A stretch of DNA of 64,000 nt from Salticus scenicus (GCA_963930645.1 OZ005656.1:187189880-187253879); one strand, 5' to 3'; shown: positions 24,600-37,946, numbered from the stretch's first letter. Notes: generated by a model from the letters alone, not told the origin. Made by a program: numbers and translations.

Positions 24600-24812
24600 G
24601 GTTGCCGGGAGCATCTTGTTGCCTGTCAACTGAAAGAATAATGGTTGCTATGGGCGTCACTGAATACTTTATGAGGAGGCGGGAATGGTAGGGTCGTAAG
24701 TAGCCAACCAGCGATTCTAACTGATTTATATGCTAGTTTCTAGTTAAAGAGATTGAGATTTTATAGAGGAAAGAAAAAAAAAAAAAGTGATGAAGCTTCT
24801 CTTTGTTAGCAG
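24600..24812 (+). promoter_or_regulatory. Putative 5' end and first intron of candidate gene
   Basis: A stretch clearly richer in G and C than its surroundings starts at about 24600. It contains GTTGCCGGGAGC, GGAGGCGGGAATGG and a donor-like GTAAGT at 24695-24700. An acceptor with a pyrimidine tract (CTTCTCTTTGTTAGCAG, ending 24812) lies about 110 bp downstream. A noncoding first exon followed by a small intron would fit. A short upstream frame (from the ATGs at about 24640) stops before the donor. The exact transcription start is not visible. Confidence 0.35.
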
Positions 24813-24883
24813 AAGTCATGGTAATTTTGTGTATTGTATTTATATTTTGTTTGCCTTTAGGCGTTCATGACTCTCAAAACATA
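24813..24883 (+). CDS. Candidate signal-peptide exon (5' coding exon)
   Basis: The exon is bounded by a good acceptor (TTGTTAGCAG, 24812) and a consensus donor ATA/GTAAGT (24884-24889). ATG at 24818 has G at -3 and G at +4. It encodes 22 codons, MVILCIVFIFCLPLGV followed by HDSQNI. This is a hydrophobic core of about 13 residues with small residues near a likely cleavage point, then a polar start of the mature chain. The intron falls in phase 0. This is the pattern of the first coding exon of a secreted or type I membrane protein. The downstream exons are not identified, and I cannot name the protein. A poly-T run follows the donor directly. Confidence 0.5.
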
Positions 24884-25497
24884 GTAAGTTTTTTTTTTTT
24901 TTTTTTTTATGATGCAGGGATTGAGATGTTTTGGAGAAATGCATGACAATGGGATAACTTATGTGGCTTTAAATATTATAATGTTTGTTTATTATTCTTA
25001 GAGATAAATTAATGAAAGTAAATTTAATTTGTAATTTATGGAGCTGCATATGATAATCTATTTAAAAAATAATAATAACAATAATAATAAAATATTTGTA
25101 TTTAATGGTGATTTTTAATTATTTTTATCAGTAAATAAATGATATTAAATTGCGCTGTAACATATATGTATACAGTTTTCAGGTGCGTTAAAATTTCGTT
25201 AAAAATAAGGGTGCCTCAAGCTTCAAGTCTCTGAAAAATTCTTAGAATTAATGGTTATGTTTATACCAATAAAAATTTTTAGCGATTTCAAATTATAAAT
25301 AGTAATAATAATAAAGAAATATCTTCCGATATAAAAAGTTATCATTTATAATCATTGACATGAAAATTACATAAATTTCAATAACGTAATTTAATTTACT
25401 TATTTATTGATTAAAATAGTTATGAATATTAATACTATACGTTGTGTTACATAACACATTTGCTTAATTTAATGACTGAATAAAAATAACTTTATTA

Positions 25498-25671
25498 CAG
25501 TCGAACCTCGATAACATGAATCTCAAGGGGTCTAAAAAATTTCTTCTTGCTATCAGTAGTTCATGCCATCAGTAACTCAGAAACTAATCTTCATTTTGAC
25601 GGGGATTCTGGAAACAGTTCATGTTAAAAGTAATCCTCGTTAAGCGTGTCCACGTTAACAAGGTTCGACTG
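25498..25671. mobile_element. Tigger/pogo-like MITE (174 bp)
   Basis: The ends CAGTCGAACCTCGATAAC and GTTAACAAGGTTCGACTG form an 18-bp inverted repeat with two differences, flanked by TA on both sides. The element is too short to code for anything. It belongs to the CAGT-ended Tc1/mariner superfamily group but to a different family from the elements at 1293, 4561 and 5732. Confidence 0.85.
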
Positions 25672-25679
25672 TATTTGGA

Positions 25680-28027
25680 AATATTTTATCGAATGATTTG
25701 AATGACGGAATTTTAATTTTATAACAAAGAAAAAGTTAAATAAATCTTTATATCAAATACGGAGAAAGGAATATATAAATAACAGGTTCAGAATAACTAT
25801 CTATAATAAACAAATATTCAAATAGTAAATTGAGAAAATTATATGGAGCACCTTCAAGATGGTTCACCTTACATAATGTAAGCAGAACCCCAAGAATCAC
25901 ATGCTGTATTCAATTTACGTTTATTTATTTATTTACGAATATTGAATTTCAGTTGGTGTACTGCATATCACACGTTAGCCGAAGTTTGTTTCTAACTGTA
26001 AACAGAAGAATTACATTGCCATAATATAATAGTTAAACTGTCAAAAAGTTTATTAAATAGCGAGTTTTAAAAAGTTATGTGTACTGTAATTATTTATATT
26101 AATATATACTCTACAAAAAAGATTTATTTTTATTGACGAATAAACAGAACTACTAAAATAATGCCATGTTTAAAAATGTATCTAAATTCGCAATTATATC
26201 TTGTAATATAATTCGTGAAAAGAAAAGCAAAAATAAGAAAGTATGAAAAAGTTAGTAAGGATTTTATATTTATATATCCGTGATATTATCACTGTGATAA
26301 TATGGAAACCTTTATCCAAGAGATAACTAATAGTTATCCAAGAGATAACTAATAGTCACATGAATAATAAATTGGAAATTCGACCAATCATGAGATAAGT
26401 TAAGTTCTTTAAATTATTCATACTTTCAGCTGAAATAGGAATAAATTTTCATAATTTATTTAAATATTTATAATTTTTCATAATTAGATTTATTACAAAA
26501 ATTCACTATCCCCCCCCCCCAACTATAACTCATACAGCCTATTAGTATACAGATGTTGTTGTATTAAGATATATTGTAATATATATTATTATTAAAATTT
26601 CATGTATATGTTATTTGTGTGTCAAAGTACATAAAAGAAAACCAATTCATGAAAACTAGTGGCATATTAATGTATGATACTTGAAATTAAAATCAAATTA
26701 ATTTATTTACAGAAATTCTTAAGGATATTTTAAATTTATGTGCAACATTTTATCTGTTCACTTAGCAATTCTAATTAAAAAGTGCAGCTTTTAAATTATT
26801 TTCAACGTGCATCAGTAATCAGTAATATTACAGTTGTAAAGAAAAATATATATAAAGAAAAATTATGTTTTTAATACTTTTGTCCAGAACTTGCAGCATT
26901 AATTTATTTTTATTTATTTATTAATTTATTTTATGATTTATGTATAAATATGTGAGACTGCTACCTAATAAATAACTAAATAATTATTTTAATCTTAAAG
27001 ATAACGTTATAATAATCACTATTTAAAAATAAATCAATGTCTGAACTTATTTAATAATTTCTGTTTATTTTTATTTATTTATTTTTTATAACACTTAATC
27101 ATCTAGGAAATCAATAATTTAAATATTTTTTAAATGTTGCTAAAATTACTTTACAAAGGGTAGCAATTGAGGTTTTTATTTTATTTTATTATTATTTTAA
27201 TATGATAAAGTGAAAGTATTAAAAAAAAAAAAAAAAATAATAGATAAATATATAAACAAAAAAGCTCCAGATTTTGTGGATAGTATTATATTTGTGGAAA
27301 AAAAAAAAAAATGTACTATCGAATTTTAAATAAAAAAGTACGAGATCCACATGACTTTTCTCAAGAATACTTTTTACCAGTATTTTCGAACTACAAATTT
27401 CTCATTGTATTCGTAAAAGGGGGGAGGATGCTATACAAATAAGGGGAAGGGAAATAAAGCATATAAACAAAAGCGCTGGAGATTTTGTATCCTTTTTATC
27501 TGAATAAAATAAAAAGTCAAATAACATAAGAAAAGTTAAATAATCTATTGAAGATTACAATTACAATTAAACTCAAAATATTTATTAAATAATTCACTGC
27601 AGTTACAAATACATAAAACGCATATACATTTTCTGTTAATTATACCTTTATTCCTCTCTGCAACAAAAAACAAAAAATAGTTATTCTTACTAATTTAAAG
27701 CACTGACAGTAATAACTAAAATTCTGCATTATTTTGCAATGTATTTGCTATTTAGAGTTATTATTATTATTATTATATTTTTTGTATGTAAAGTACGCAA
27801 TACTTTATTAAATAAAAACATTTTTTAAACAAACGCAGTTAAGTAATAAAGTTAAACTTTTACATGACAAGCTTTTTTGTGAAGGAAAATAAATAAATAA
27901 TAATGAAAGAAAGATGGAAATATAAATCTTCCAGTATTTAATTATTTATTTTAATTATAAAAAAAAAAAAGAAAAAGAAAAAAGGTGATTTGTTTACATA
28001 AAAATTTAAAGTATTGTTGAATGTTGC

Positions 28028-28058
<31 letters not shown>

Positions 28059-30330
28059 CCAAACATCTGTATAAGACTCATAAACAAAATTATATAACCG
28101 ATTATAAACATTACTATTATTTATATAAATCTTATATATATAATTTAACCGAAACCTCTGTGATTTGATAAACGCACTTAAAAGCGGCGTCGAAACCAAT
28201 AATAATAATAATAATAATTAAAAAAATTATATATTCATGTAGTATAATAAAAAAAAGTTAAAAAATCACTTAATTTAAATTTTTATTTAGATATCTTATG
28301 AAAAGAAAATTATGTGCATTAATATATTACATTTCGGAAAAATGGATTGAATACGGAAGTGTTTTTAAATGTTTAAACATATAAATTGATATAAAAAATT
28401 TTGAAAACAGAACCGAAAATACTTTTTAATACCAAAAATAAATAAATAAATCATAAAAATAAAAAATATTCTGTTATTTAAATCATAATATTTGAAATAT
28501 ATTTACTTTATTCTATAATTAATTAATTAACTGTTTTTAAAATAGGCTGAATATTTTTGGATAAATATAACAGCTTTTATAATTATCGATAACCTTGTGA
28601 AAAATAAATATGTCTATTTTAATGTTAATGATTGCATAAGTTCTCAAATATATTTTTCTTATTATTTACATTAAAATTTTATTTGAAATACACAATAAAT
28701 AACTCAGATAACTAAGCTCACTGCGGTTTTTATTTTTTATTTTATTTATTTTCTTAAAAATTATAAAGGTTAGAAATTTATATTTTTATAATTAAATCCA
28801 ATTTATAAATTATCAATGATATAAATATTTGAAGCAACAATCCAAAATGTGAACCAAATATTCAAAACAATAATATTATTATTATCAAGATTAACTGCAA
28901 TAATTAAGAAGGGTTTATTTTATTTTTATTTGATTTGAACAAATTGAATACACTTATAAGTCTATATAATACATTAATCTATTTTTGATATTTTTGACTG
29001 CATAAATTTTCTAAGGGGCTTTTTTGTATTTTTGTATTTTAAATTTTTATTTAAAAAAAGTAATATCAAGTAAATATATACCAAGTTTCTTCTTCCCCAT
29101 AATTAATATGAAAGTTAGATATCTATAAAGTTAGTTCATATTATTAAATTTAAAAAAAAAAAAAAAAAATGAAAGAAAGAAAAGATAAAGAAACAGATGC
29201 TATTACAAATCAGTCACTTGAATATTTGTTATAAATAAACTTAGCTTTAAAAATAATAATGATGAAAACATTTGTAGGATCAGTATTAGTTCAAAGTTAA
29301 ATATTATATGTTTGATGTATAAATAAATCTGTAATTCTTCCTTTATAAATCTACAATTCTTTCTCACTTATATAAACCACACAATAAATGTTTAAAAATA
29401 AATACCAAGGTCATACCAAAATATATACCAATTAAAAATCTATAAAAGTATAAAAGTTATAAAGTTAAAAATAAGTTTTAAAAGTTATAAAAGTTAAAAG
29501 TATAAAAGTCATAAAAGCTTATAAAAGTTAGATACACATAGAATTTACACATAAAAATGTAATAACTTCGCACTCTGGTAATGATATATGTTTACTCATA
29601 CTCCTGAAAGTGATATGTAAAATTATATTACATAAAGTTAACTTTTCATTATAAAGTATTTACATACAAATATCTTTTTGTCTAGTTTATAAACGAAAAA
29701 TCAGTTTTTAACACCAGAAAAAAATGTGGAGAAACACAAGGATTATAATATAAACAATAAAAGATTTCTATAATGAATGATTATATAAATATGAATTCAA
29801 AACATTCACAATTTCTATAATATGCACATAGATATAATAAAAATGTAACGAAAACTTGATACTTTAAAAACACCCTCTTTTTAATATCCATTAATTTTAT
29901 TAATTGAATTTTTATAATATTTATGCAGTATAGTTAGAGAAAAACAAACAAGGAACAAACATTTATTATGTATCATCCCAACAAAACTTTCTGGATTTAG
30001 AGATCGCACATTAATTAGGTATTTGTCTTAGAGCTAACTTAACTTTATTGAGCATAATCAAAACAATCTTTCCGTTTTATTCATAAACTTAAAAAAAAAA
30101 AAAAAAAATCACTTTTTTAATTACGAGAAAAAATTAAAAGATTCAAAGAATGTAATTTAAACACTAATAAAATTCTCTCTTATCCGGAACTGAATAAATG
30201 CTGAGTGCAAAATATTCAAAATATCCATCACACATACGAAACAGATAATCAAAACCTGAGATTTGAGAAAAGATACTTCAATTTAAACAAAGATTATGAA
30301 ATATAAACATAGAGCATATCGTATAAACAT
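25680..30330. other. Long AT-rich spacer, possibly intron
   Basis: I see only A/T-rich sequence here, with homopolymers (for example the T run at 28030-28058 and the C run at 26511-26520). A short perfect palindrome lies at 26281-26303 around ATATTATCAC. Direct repeats based on AAAAGTTATAAAAGT lie at 29445-29530. If the exon at 24813 is real, this is its downstream intron. No further exon could be supported. Confidence 0.5.
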
Positions 30331-30339
30331 CGCAAATCT

Positions 30340-30720
30340 TTATGAAATTGGCAATCACACGAGAACGGCCATTCTCGATTCTTCAACGGCTTTTTTTTGT
30401 TAGGCCTAATCCTGGCATCTGTAAAGTGAAAACGCAATATTCAGCTTCATGGTCACGTCCGCAATTAACTAACTTTAATGATGACACCGGACACTAAATC
30501 AAACTTTGCTGATTACGAAATATTTAATGTGTATACATGCATTCGGCTATTCACTATTAATTATAAGCGGAAAGTATACCCGCTGTGCCTGTGGCGTATA
30601 ATGAAAAGCAGCATTAGCTCTTTTTGTCTTCTCGCAGGTGATAAGATGCTCGGATAATTGATAAGAGAGTGTTGAAGATGAATTAGTTACCTTAATGGAT
30701 ACTTCAAAGATAACGCTAAA
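30340..30720. promoter_or_regulatory. GC-richer island with GATA-site cluster
   Basis: Inside the AT-rich spacer this block keeps a balanced, non-repetitive composition. It holds an imperfect palindrome GAGAACGGCCATTCTC, several TAAT-type homeodomain-like cores, and three GATAA motifs within about 30 bp at 30638-30668. All reading frames are closed. A cis-regulatory element is the simplest reading. An acceptor-like TTTTTGTCTTCTCGCAG is present at about 30637, but the sequence after it hits a stop quickly in every frame. Confidence 0.3.
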
Positions 30721-32900
30721 GTGGTAAATATATTGTGAATTTCATTAATTTTCATTTTACGATGATTTACTATTATATTAATTCTCGTAAATTCTTTTTA
30801 AACCTAATTCGAGTTGTAACACTCATTATAAGATACATTACTAAATTTTTCAGCTTAAAAAAATTGTCAGTGTATTCTATTTTATTTTAAAGGTATGATT
30901 GAGATTGATTTACGATTGGGTGATTTGTAGAAATTTTATATAAGTGAATTCATTTTCACATTATAAATCTAAAATTTGAAACGTGCAGAAGGTAAATTTG
31001 TAAGTGTTATAGAGTTAAAACTTGTAAACAGGAAAGTTTTGTTAAGGTTTTTTTTTATCCCTTGCGCTTTTTTAAAAAATAAAATAATTAAATTAGGTTA
31101 TGGAAAACGATATTGTCAAAAAAGTGTTAAAAGATAATTAGTTACTGCAGTGGATAAATATTAAAGTTTTCAATAAATTTTGATTGTTATTTTTATAACA
31201 TTCGTATGAGATATCTTAGTATAATTTTCCAGATTAAAATTTCGTCAATTTAATTTATTTTATTTTAAAGCTATGAATTAGGCTGATTTACGTTGGAGTT
31301 TCTCGTAAAAAATTAATAAAAAATAAATCCATTTTTGCATCATAAATTAAAAACTGAAATAAATAAATAGATTTTTAATTGTATTGTGCTAACACTTGCA
31401 AGCAGTGAATTAATGCATAGTTTTCATTCCCCCCCCCCCTATTATTGCAATAAATTTGCTAAATGTATTGTTACAAATATCTACATTAGCTAAAAGAATT
31501 TTACAACACTAAAGTTGTAAATACTTTCTGATTTTTTTTTTTTTTTTTGAATATTCTTTTGCAGTATACTTTACTAGAATATATTCATTTCAATAAACAG
31601 TTTTCTTAAACCTAATACGAGTTCGAAGACATCGCAATTAAATATGAAAATGTTACATAATTTTATTTTAAGTTAATGAATTAGAACGATTTATATTTAG
31701 AATTCTTATTAAAAAAACAACATGAATTAACAAATTTTTATCAACTTTTCTGAAATTTGAAACTATTTGTGGCATTTACAATGATTTACAACACTTATAT
31801 TAGATAATGTAACTCAGTTTTCTAGTTTAAAAATTCGCGAATATATTTTTACTATAAAGTTATAAATTAGATTGATTTACGTTAGAATTTATTGTAAAAA
31901 ATTAACATAAATAAACATAAATCCATTTTCAATTTATAAAAACTGAAACTTCCAAAAAAGTAGATTTGTCATTGTATGCAGCTGAAATTAGTAAATAGTG
32001 AAATTTTAAGGCAGTTTTCTTTTTCTGTAAATTTTTTCTTTAACAGTAAAATTGTTAAATTATGTTATAAGAATCTATATAAATAAAAAGTGCTTGATAT
32101 CAATTAGTTATTGTAAGTGGATAACAATAAAATTGTAAATAAATTTTGATTTTTATTAACATTTATTTGCAATAATTTACCAGAATTTTTATTCTTCAGA
32201 ACGTTTTAAAAATCTAATACGAGATATAGGACTTTATTTAAACATGATATATGTATGTACTAAAAATTAAATAAAAATCGTTAATATATTTATAACATAT
32301 AGATTAAGACGATTCGATTCTTATAGAAAATTAATATGCATAAACAAATTTTTAATGCAGTTTTTTCCCTGATGTTTTATCTTTTACAATAAATTTGGGG
32401 AAGTTTCTCATTAAAATCTACAAAAGTGTGCTTGATAAAAGAATGTTAAAGACGATTTACTTATTTTTATGGATGTCTTTTAAAGAAAAGCTAAGTAGTA
32501 AATAAATATTTATACCATTATTATTCCTTTGAATTTTATAAGAATAATGAATAATTATCACTGAAAACTGTGTTTTAAACCTAGTAAGATGAATTGCAGA
32601 TTTGCATTTATGTATGACTTGCATATTACTAAATATTGCAGTTTTAATAAAAATGATAAATAAAAATATTTGAAATTTAGGATTAGAATTTTTATTTTGG
32701 TATTCTTATAGCACATAGATAAACGTAATCAAAATTTTAAGTGCAAAATATTTAAAATAAAAAGTGGACTGATACATCATCGAATTTTTTATAATAAATA
32801 AAATTCGTCAATATAATTTTATTTTATTTTGCAAAAATAGATTAAAATAATTTAAGATTCTCATATAAAATTGAAATATAAAAATAAATTTTACGTAATT
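30650..32900. repeat. Old tandem family, about six diverged units
   Basis: Recurring landmarks are an ATTAGTTA..GTGGATA phrase (about 30678, 31137, 32103) and a GATTGATTTACGWTWGGR phrase followed by TCGTAAAAAATTAA-like sequence (about 30903, 31280, 31866, with weaker copies near 31685, 32305 and 32835). Unit length averages about 400 bp. The copies are too diverged to have been made recently. Confidence 0.5.
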
Positions 32901-32943
32901 CACCGGAAATTAAAATGTAAATTGATAATGGATAAAATGTATG

Positions 32944-32945
<2 letters not shown>

Positions 32946-32985
<40 letters not shown>
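32946..32985. repeat. (TA)n microsatellite
   Basis: An uninterrupted TA dinucleotide tract of about 40 bp. Confidence 0.9.
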
Positions 32986-32987
<2 letters not shown>

Positions 32988-32989
32988 TA

Positions 32990-34934
32990 ATAAGAATGTT
33001 TTAATACAGTTTCCTCCCTAACGTTTTTCTTCTACAATGCAATTTATTTATTTTCTTAATAAATAAATAAATAAATAATAAAAGATATACAATGAGATGC
33101 AATTAGTGAAGTTGAAAATTAGTTCAAAGTTATTAATTTTGTTTCAAAATAAGTGACAGATTTTTTGTATTATGTCCCTTATTTTTATTTATTTAATTTT
33201 AAATCAATGCTTTGAAAAAGTATTTTATTTTTTCCTAACTTAATTATAAAATGTTGGGAAAATTATAAAATAATGAATTTAATTTCTTTAATCAAATCTA
33301 TTTTGAAATATACGTTTTGAATGAAAAGTCGAAAGTATAATTAGATTTGATATATTTGGAAACACAAATGTACTAGATATACTAAAACTTTTATTTAATG
33401 ATTGCTTCAGAGAATTAATAAATAAATGTTATTACTTTAATTCTAGAAACAAGTATGACACGACTCCAATGTAAAGAAATGCAAGCATAAATATACAAAG
33501 AAATCTTTTAAAAAAATTTTTAAATTGAAGTATTGTAATAAGGTAAAGAAGAGGGGAAAATCTTGCATTTTAATTCAGTCATTGAACTGAATATCCGTTT
33601 TCCTTTAATCTAGTTTTTACAATCCTTTATTATTATACTTAATCAGATATAACGGTCAAAACAAAAGAACTATGAATTTTATTTTAAAATTTTCCAATAC
33701 ATACAGGGAAATTTTTAATAAGTAACATGAAGTTATGTACACAACTTATTTTTATACTTAAAGTGAAAAACATTTTTTTTTTTTTTTTTTAATCTAAAAA
33801 AAAATTTGATATTATGGTACAAAAGACTATTCTTTGTAAAAACATTTTTCTCGTTACATAAAAATGCATCAATGTTTAGAATAGCTTTGTTTTTTAAATT
33901 AACAGAATTTTTCAAACGATGTAAACAGTTAAATAATAAAGCTTCTAAAATTATGACTTTATTTTTCAAATCTTGTCATATTTGATTATTTTTATACAAC
34001 AATTACATTGTTTTTATAAATGCTACATAACGTATAATTTTCATTTCTATTAATTTCTCTTCAATATATTTGTTAATAATGCTTATGGAAATGCGTTAAT
34101 ATTGTTTTGTTAAACAAATTCTTGTCGAATGAAGTTCTTAGACTGACTAAGAACAGGACTCGACAAGGATTTTATTAACAAAGCAATATTGACTGTTTAT
34201 TTATTTATTTATTTTTAATAGGAATTTATTGCTAGCGCTCGAATAATTTTGTTCTGAATAATACAATTAGATTATTTCTGACATGTTAAAAGATTTTATT
34301 TTATTTATTTATTTATTTATTTATTTATTTGCTGGTGTTTTTCATTGTGACTTGAAGAAAAAATAGTACACACTAATGTAAAATTATATCTTGGTTTGTT
34401 TGTGTAATTTGTAATTTTTTTAAATATTAAAAGCAGCTGATCTATAATTGACGAACAGTTTTCTGTTCTCTTATAATGCAATAATTTGTATCTAATATTT
34501 ATATCTATATTTATTTTATTTTATTTTATTTTTTGCTAACATATTGTGGTTTAAATTAACTGTTAATTTGTTTTAGAGAAAAAATAGATTATATAAATAA
34601 TAAATAAAAACTGATTTTTTATCTATAAAATATTTCATATGTGCTTTTTCATTAATTTGATTGCAAATTTTCTTTGTTCCGTTTTCGAAATAAATTAAAA
34701 TATTGTAGTTAACTGTTTTCGAATATTCTTAGGATATTTATTAAATGTGTCAAGTACTTGAAAATTCCTCACCTATCATAAAATTAAACTATTAAATGAT
34801 TTATCTTACTTGAATAGTTATAGTATTTACACGAAACTTTAATTTAGGAAATTCACCATTTCTATTTTTTTTTTTTAATTTAAATAATAATAATAATAAA
34901 TTTTTAATTTAATAATAATAATAATAATAATTTA

Positions 34935-34973
<39 letters not shown>

Positions 34974-35810
34974 AATATATATATATATATATATATATAT
35001 TAACAGTTTTTTAATTGGTTATCTAGTTTGAATATTAATAAAAGAATTATTTTAATAATAATATTAATAATAATAATAATAATACTAAAAAGCAGAGTAA
35101 TTTATAACGTTAAAATTATTTTTAAACTTTATTTTGATTAATCGACTGATAAATTAGTGTTAAATGCATTAATGGTATTTCTACTTTATACATGAAAGAA
35201 TATGAATTACACGGTGTTTCTCTTTTGACATTCACACACATGCATATGGTCGTCGTATTTTGCTTTACAAGATTTCCGTTGTGAATATATAATATATATA
35301 ATATATATAAAGTCACATAAATAATAATAATAATAATAATAATAAAATGTTATGACCACTATAAAATAAGCATAAAATGCAACATTTTTATTTTATTTTA
35401 CTTATTTATTTCAGTTTTGATTATTTAATTCAAAATAATAATTTTTTTAATTAAAATAATTTTATGATGATGCAGAATATTTATACTTAAAGACTTTACT
35501 TAATTTTTGAGTCGCTATATCGTTCATCGTTACAAAAAATTTTGAAACTGCATAATTCTTAAAAATATGAAACTTGATTTTGAATTAATAAATATTTAAT
35601 TCTATAAATATTTTACAATAGATTAATTATACATTATTTAAATAAAATTCAAAAGAACAGTTTCTTTTTGAGCAGAATACATAGACGAAAGTTACGGCAG
35701 TAATAATAATGCAGACCAATATATCACTTTTAATATATTCATTTAACTATAGAAATATTTTTAGTTTTTAGCAATTTGGTTCTTATAGCTGTTATAAAAT
35801 CCCAAAATTG
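32990..35810. other. AT-rich spacer with TTTA and TAA microsatellites
   Basis: Besides the truncated MITE, this holds (TTTA)n at about 34300-34330 and (TAA)n at 34884-34972 and 35324-35345. No coding frames are credible: those that stay open do so across low-complexity sequence. Confidence 0.55.
34098..34256. mobile_element. Truncated mariner-like MITE
   Basis: A palindromic core (34098-34192) shares TTTTGTTAAACAAATYCTTGTCGAAT and its reverse partner with the element at 17254. The right terminal part GGAATTTATTGCTAGCGCTC matches the element at 20838. The left terminal repeat is missing. A TTTA repeat (34196-34213) sits between core and end. Confidence 0.65.
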
Positions 35811-35811
35811 A

Positions 35812-36640
35812 AGATTCAAATCTAATCTTTAACTATCAATAAATCCAAAATATGCACTCAATTACTTTCAAAACATTACCTATAAACAATTTCATCTTCA
35901 TTTTTATTACAGACAATTTTTATTTTAACCACAAACCAATAAATGTCATTGATACATTTTATGAAATAATAACCTCAAAAAGTAAATAAATAAATAGATA
36001 AAGTCCTATAAATTGAAGGATCTGACAACCGTAAATCGATCAGATATAAACTGTTATTTGTAATTTTAATTTAAATAAATTCGTTTAAATTTATAAATAC
36101 ATCTCAAGGATTTATTAATTCCGTAAAATTTGTTTGTAATGTATTTCTATTGTAGAAATACGCAGTTAATGATTTTATGATTTAATCTATGACTATATAT
36201 TCAAAATGAGATAATAATATAATAATATAGAACGAACGATCTGACTACAATTTCAGTTAAATGCTAACTGTAGTTTCATTTTAATATCCGTCAGTTAAAT
36301 ATATCTAAAAATATTTTCTTTTTAACAATATTAATTCGTATTACATATGTGTTACACAAGCACAGAGAAAAGTAACAATTCTAATCTAATCTCTAACTAT
36401 TAATAAATCCGAAATCTTCACTCTATTATCTTTAAAACATTCCATAAACAATTTAATCTCCATCTCATAAATCACAAACTACGTAAGAACATGATATGTT
36501 AAACGTAACTTGATTTTTACTACAGGCTTTTTCTATTTTCACCACAACCCAATAAATTTTACCGAGACATTTTATGAAATAATAACCTGAAAAAAAAGTC
36601 TCCTAAATTGAAGGATCCGACCGCCGCCAAACGAGCAAAT
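35812..36640. repeat. Direct duplication of ~235 bp, 564 bp apart
   Basis: The sequence from about 35812 to 36046 returns at about 36376-36620 with similar order: CTAATCTNTAACTATNAATAAATCC, then AAAACATTNCNTATAAACAATTT, then TTTTATGAAATAATAACCT and AAATTGAAGGATCYGACNNCCG. The second copy ends at the GC-rich island at 36610. Confidence 0.65.
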
Positions 36641-36860
36641 AATACAGGGCGGGCGGGCGAACGCTTTTATCGGGGAAGGTCGTTTATCGGAGACGGGCTA
36701 TAACCGTCGCCATAAAACCGACAGCTATGGCCTCTGAAACGGCCTGTTGGGTGTCATCGCATATCGTCATATAAAACCAGAACTCTCGCAGTTTGGAGAA
36801 GTGCGGCGATATGGCAGTAGCGTGGGAACTGGACAAAAATAGCTGGATATCGGGAAAGAA
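36605..36860 (+). promoter_or_regulatory. GC-rich island with TATA-like box, possible promoter or enhancer
   Basis: This is one of the most GC-rich stretches in the window (GGGCGGGCGGGCGAACGC at 36638). It contains two TTTATCGG motifs (36667, 36691), a CCATAAAACCG motif (36710) and CATATAAAACC (36768) followed 20 bp later by a CAGTTT initiator-like site. An ATG in good context at 36811 opens a 26-codon frame beginning MAVAWELDKNSW and closing at TAA (36891), with no donor visible. The TATA-to-initiator spacing is shorter than usual, so an enhancer is equally likely. Confidence 0.3.
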
Positions 36861-36899
36861 AAATATTATACAAAAACAGTTTAAAATATAATGATTTAT

Positions 36900-37908
36900 T
36901 TATTGAACGTAGTTCAGCATGTAATTTATGTATAGTGAAATAGAAAGTTTTTTTCTTTGTAATCGTTATTTTTTAATAGTGATTTTTTTTTTTTTTTTCA
37001 AACCATTATTTTATATCATTTGTTATTTTGCAATGTTCGATATAAAAATTGTTTTTTAAGAGTTTTACAATAGTATAACTATAAAATTATTTACACAAAG
37101 AGACTCACGAATTTTTGTTAAAAATAAAATTTTTCTACAGACGTATTTTTTGATAATGGAATGCTTTTATATATTTAAGTAAATCGAGAAATAAAATAAT
37201 AATTAATAATGTTTAAAATTAAGATATTTAATAAATAAATATTGCGTCAAATTTCCAAAAAATATTTTATTGTTTTTCGCACTTAAATCATAGTTGCGAA
37301 AAATTTTCAATATAGCACATTCTATCAAAATTTGTTTAAAATTATTTTGAATTACAAGTTATCGTCATATTTATTCATTACAAATATATATATTAATTTT
37401 ATTAAAAATGCTTTATTATAACTAGTATGATAGATTTTGAGTCGAACTATATTATAATCTTGGAATAATAATAGTAATTATATGATGCATAATATAATGT
37501 ATAATAGTAATATAATATATAAATAATAATAATAATGCATAGAATATAATTTTCCTCGTTGTAAATACTACTAGGGCATTAGTACAAAGAAATATTTAAA
37601 ATGATATACTGTTTATATTTTTTATTTTCTTTGTGTTTCGCAAAATAAAATCACACGAATTCGAACCGAATCAAAGTAAAATTTATTTATCATGTTTATT
37701 AGTTTAATTGCTGTCTGTATGCATTTTGTTATTTATTTTGACTATACAAACTTTTTTTATTGCAAAATATTTACATCATCAAGAAAAATACTTAAGCCAT
37801 TTACATTGTATTTTCTAGCTTAGTAATACATAATACTCATATATAACTATTTAATTTGTATTTATTTTGGAACGAGAACAATATCTTTAGCATAATAATA
37901 TTCACAGT

Positions 37909-37946
<38 letters not shown>

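Larger units (their letters stand above)
22200..24602. repeat. Diverged tandem family, four to five units
   Basis: Blocks with AATAAACAATTTAT.., TTTAATAGCTGAAATTTTA and an A-rich segment occur near 22215, 23170, 23880 and 24340. Three also end in AATGTTGTTATC (22508, 24133, 24563), two of them followed by TCCTGGCTGAACCTAGAA. Unit size varies because other elements have inserted. The array stops exactly where the GC-richer 5' region of the candidate gene begins. Confidence 0.6.

Noticed and set aside
26281..26303. Short perfect palindrome around ATATTATCAC
   Set aside because: Short AT-rich palindromes of this size are expected by chance here. No context supports a function.
30620..30680. Exon starting after the acceptor-like TTTTTGTCTTCTCGCAG
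   Set aside because: All three frames stop within about 10 codons and no donor follows.
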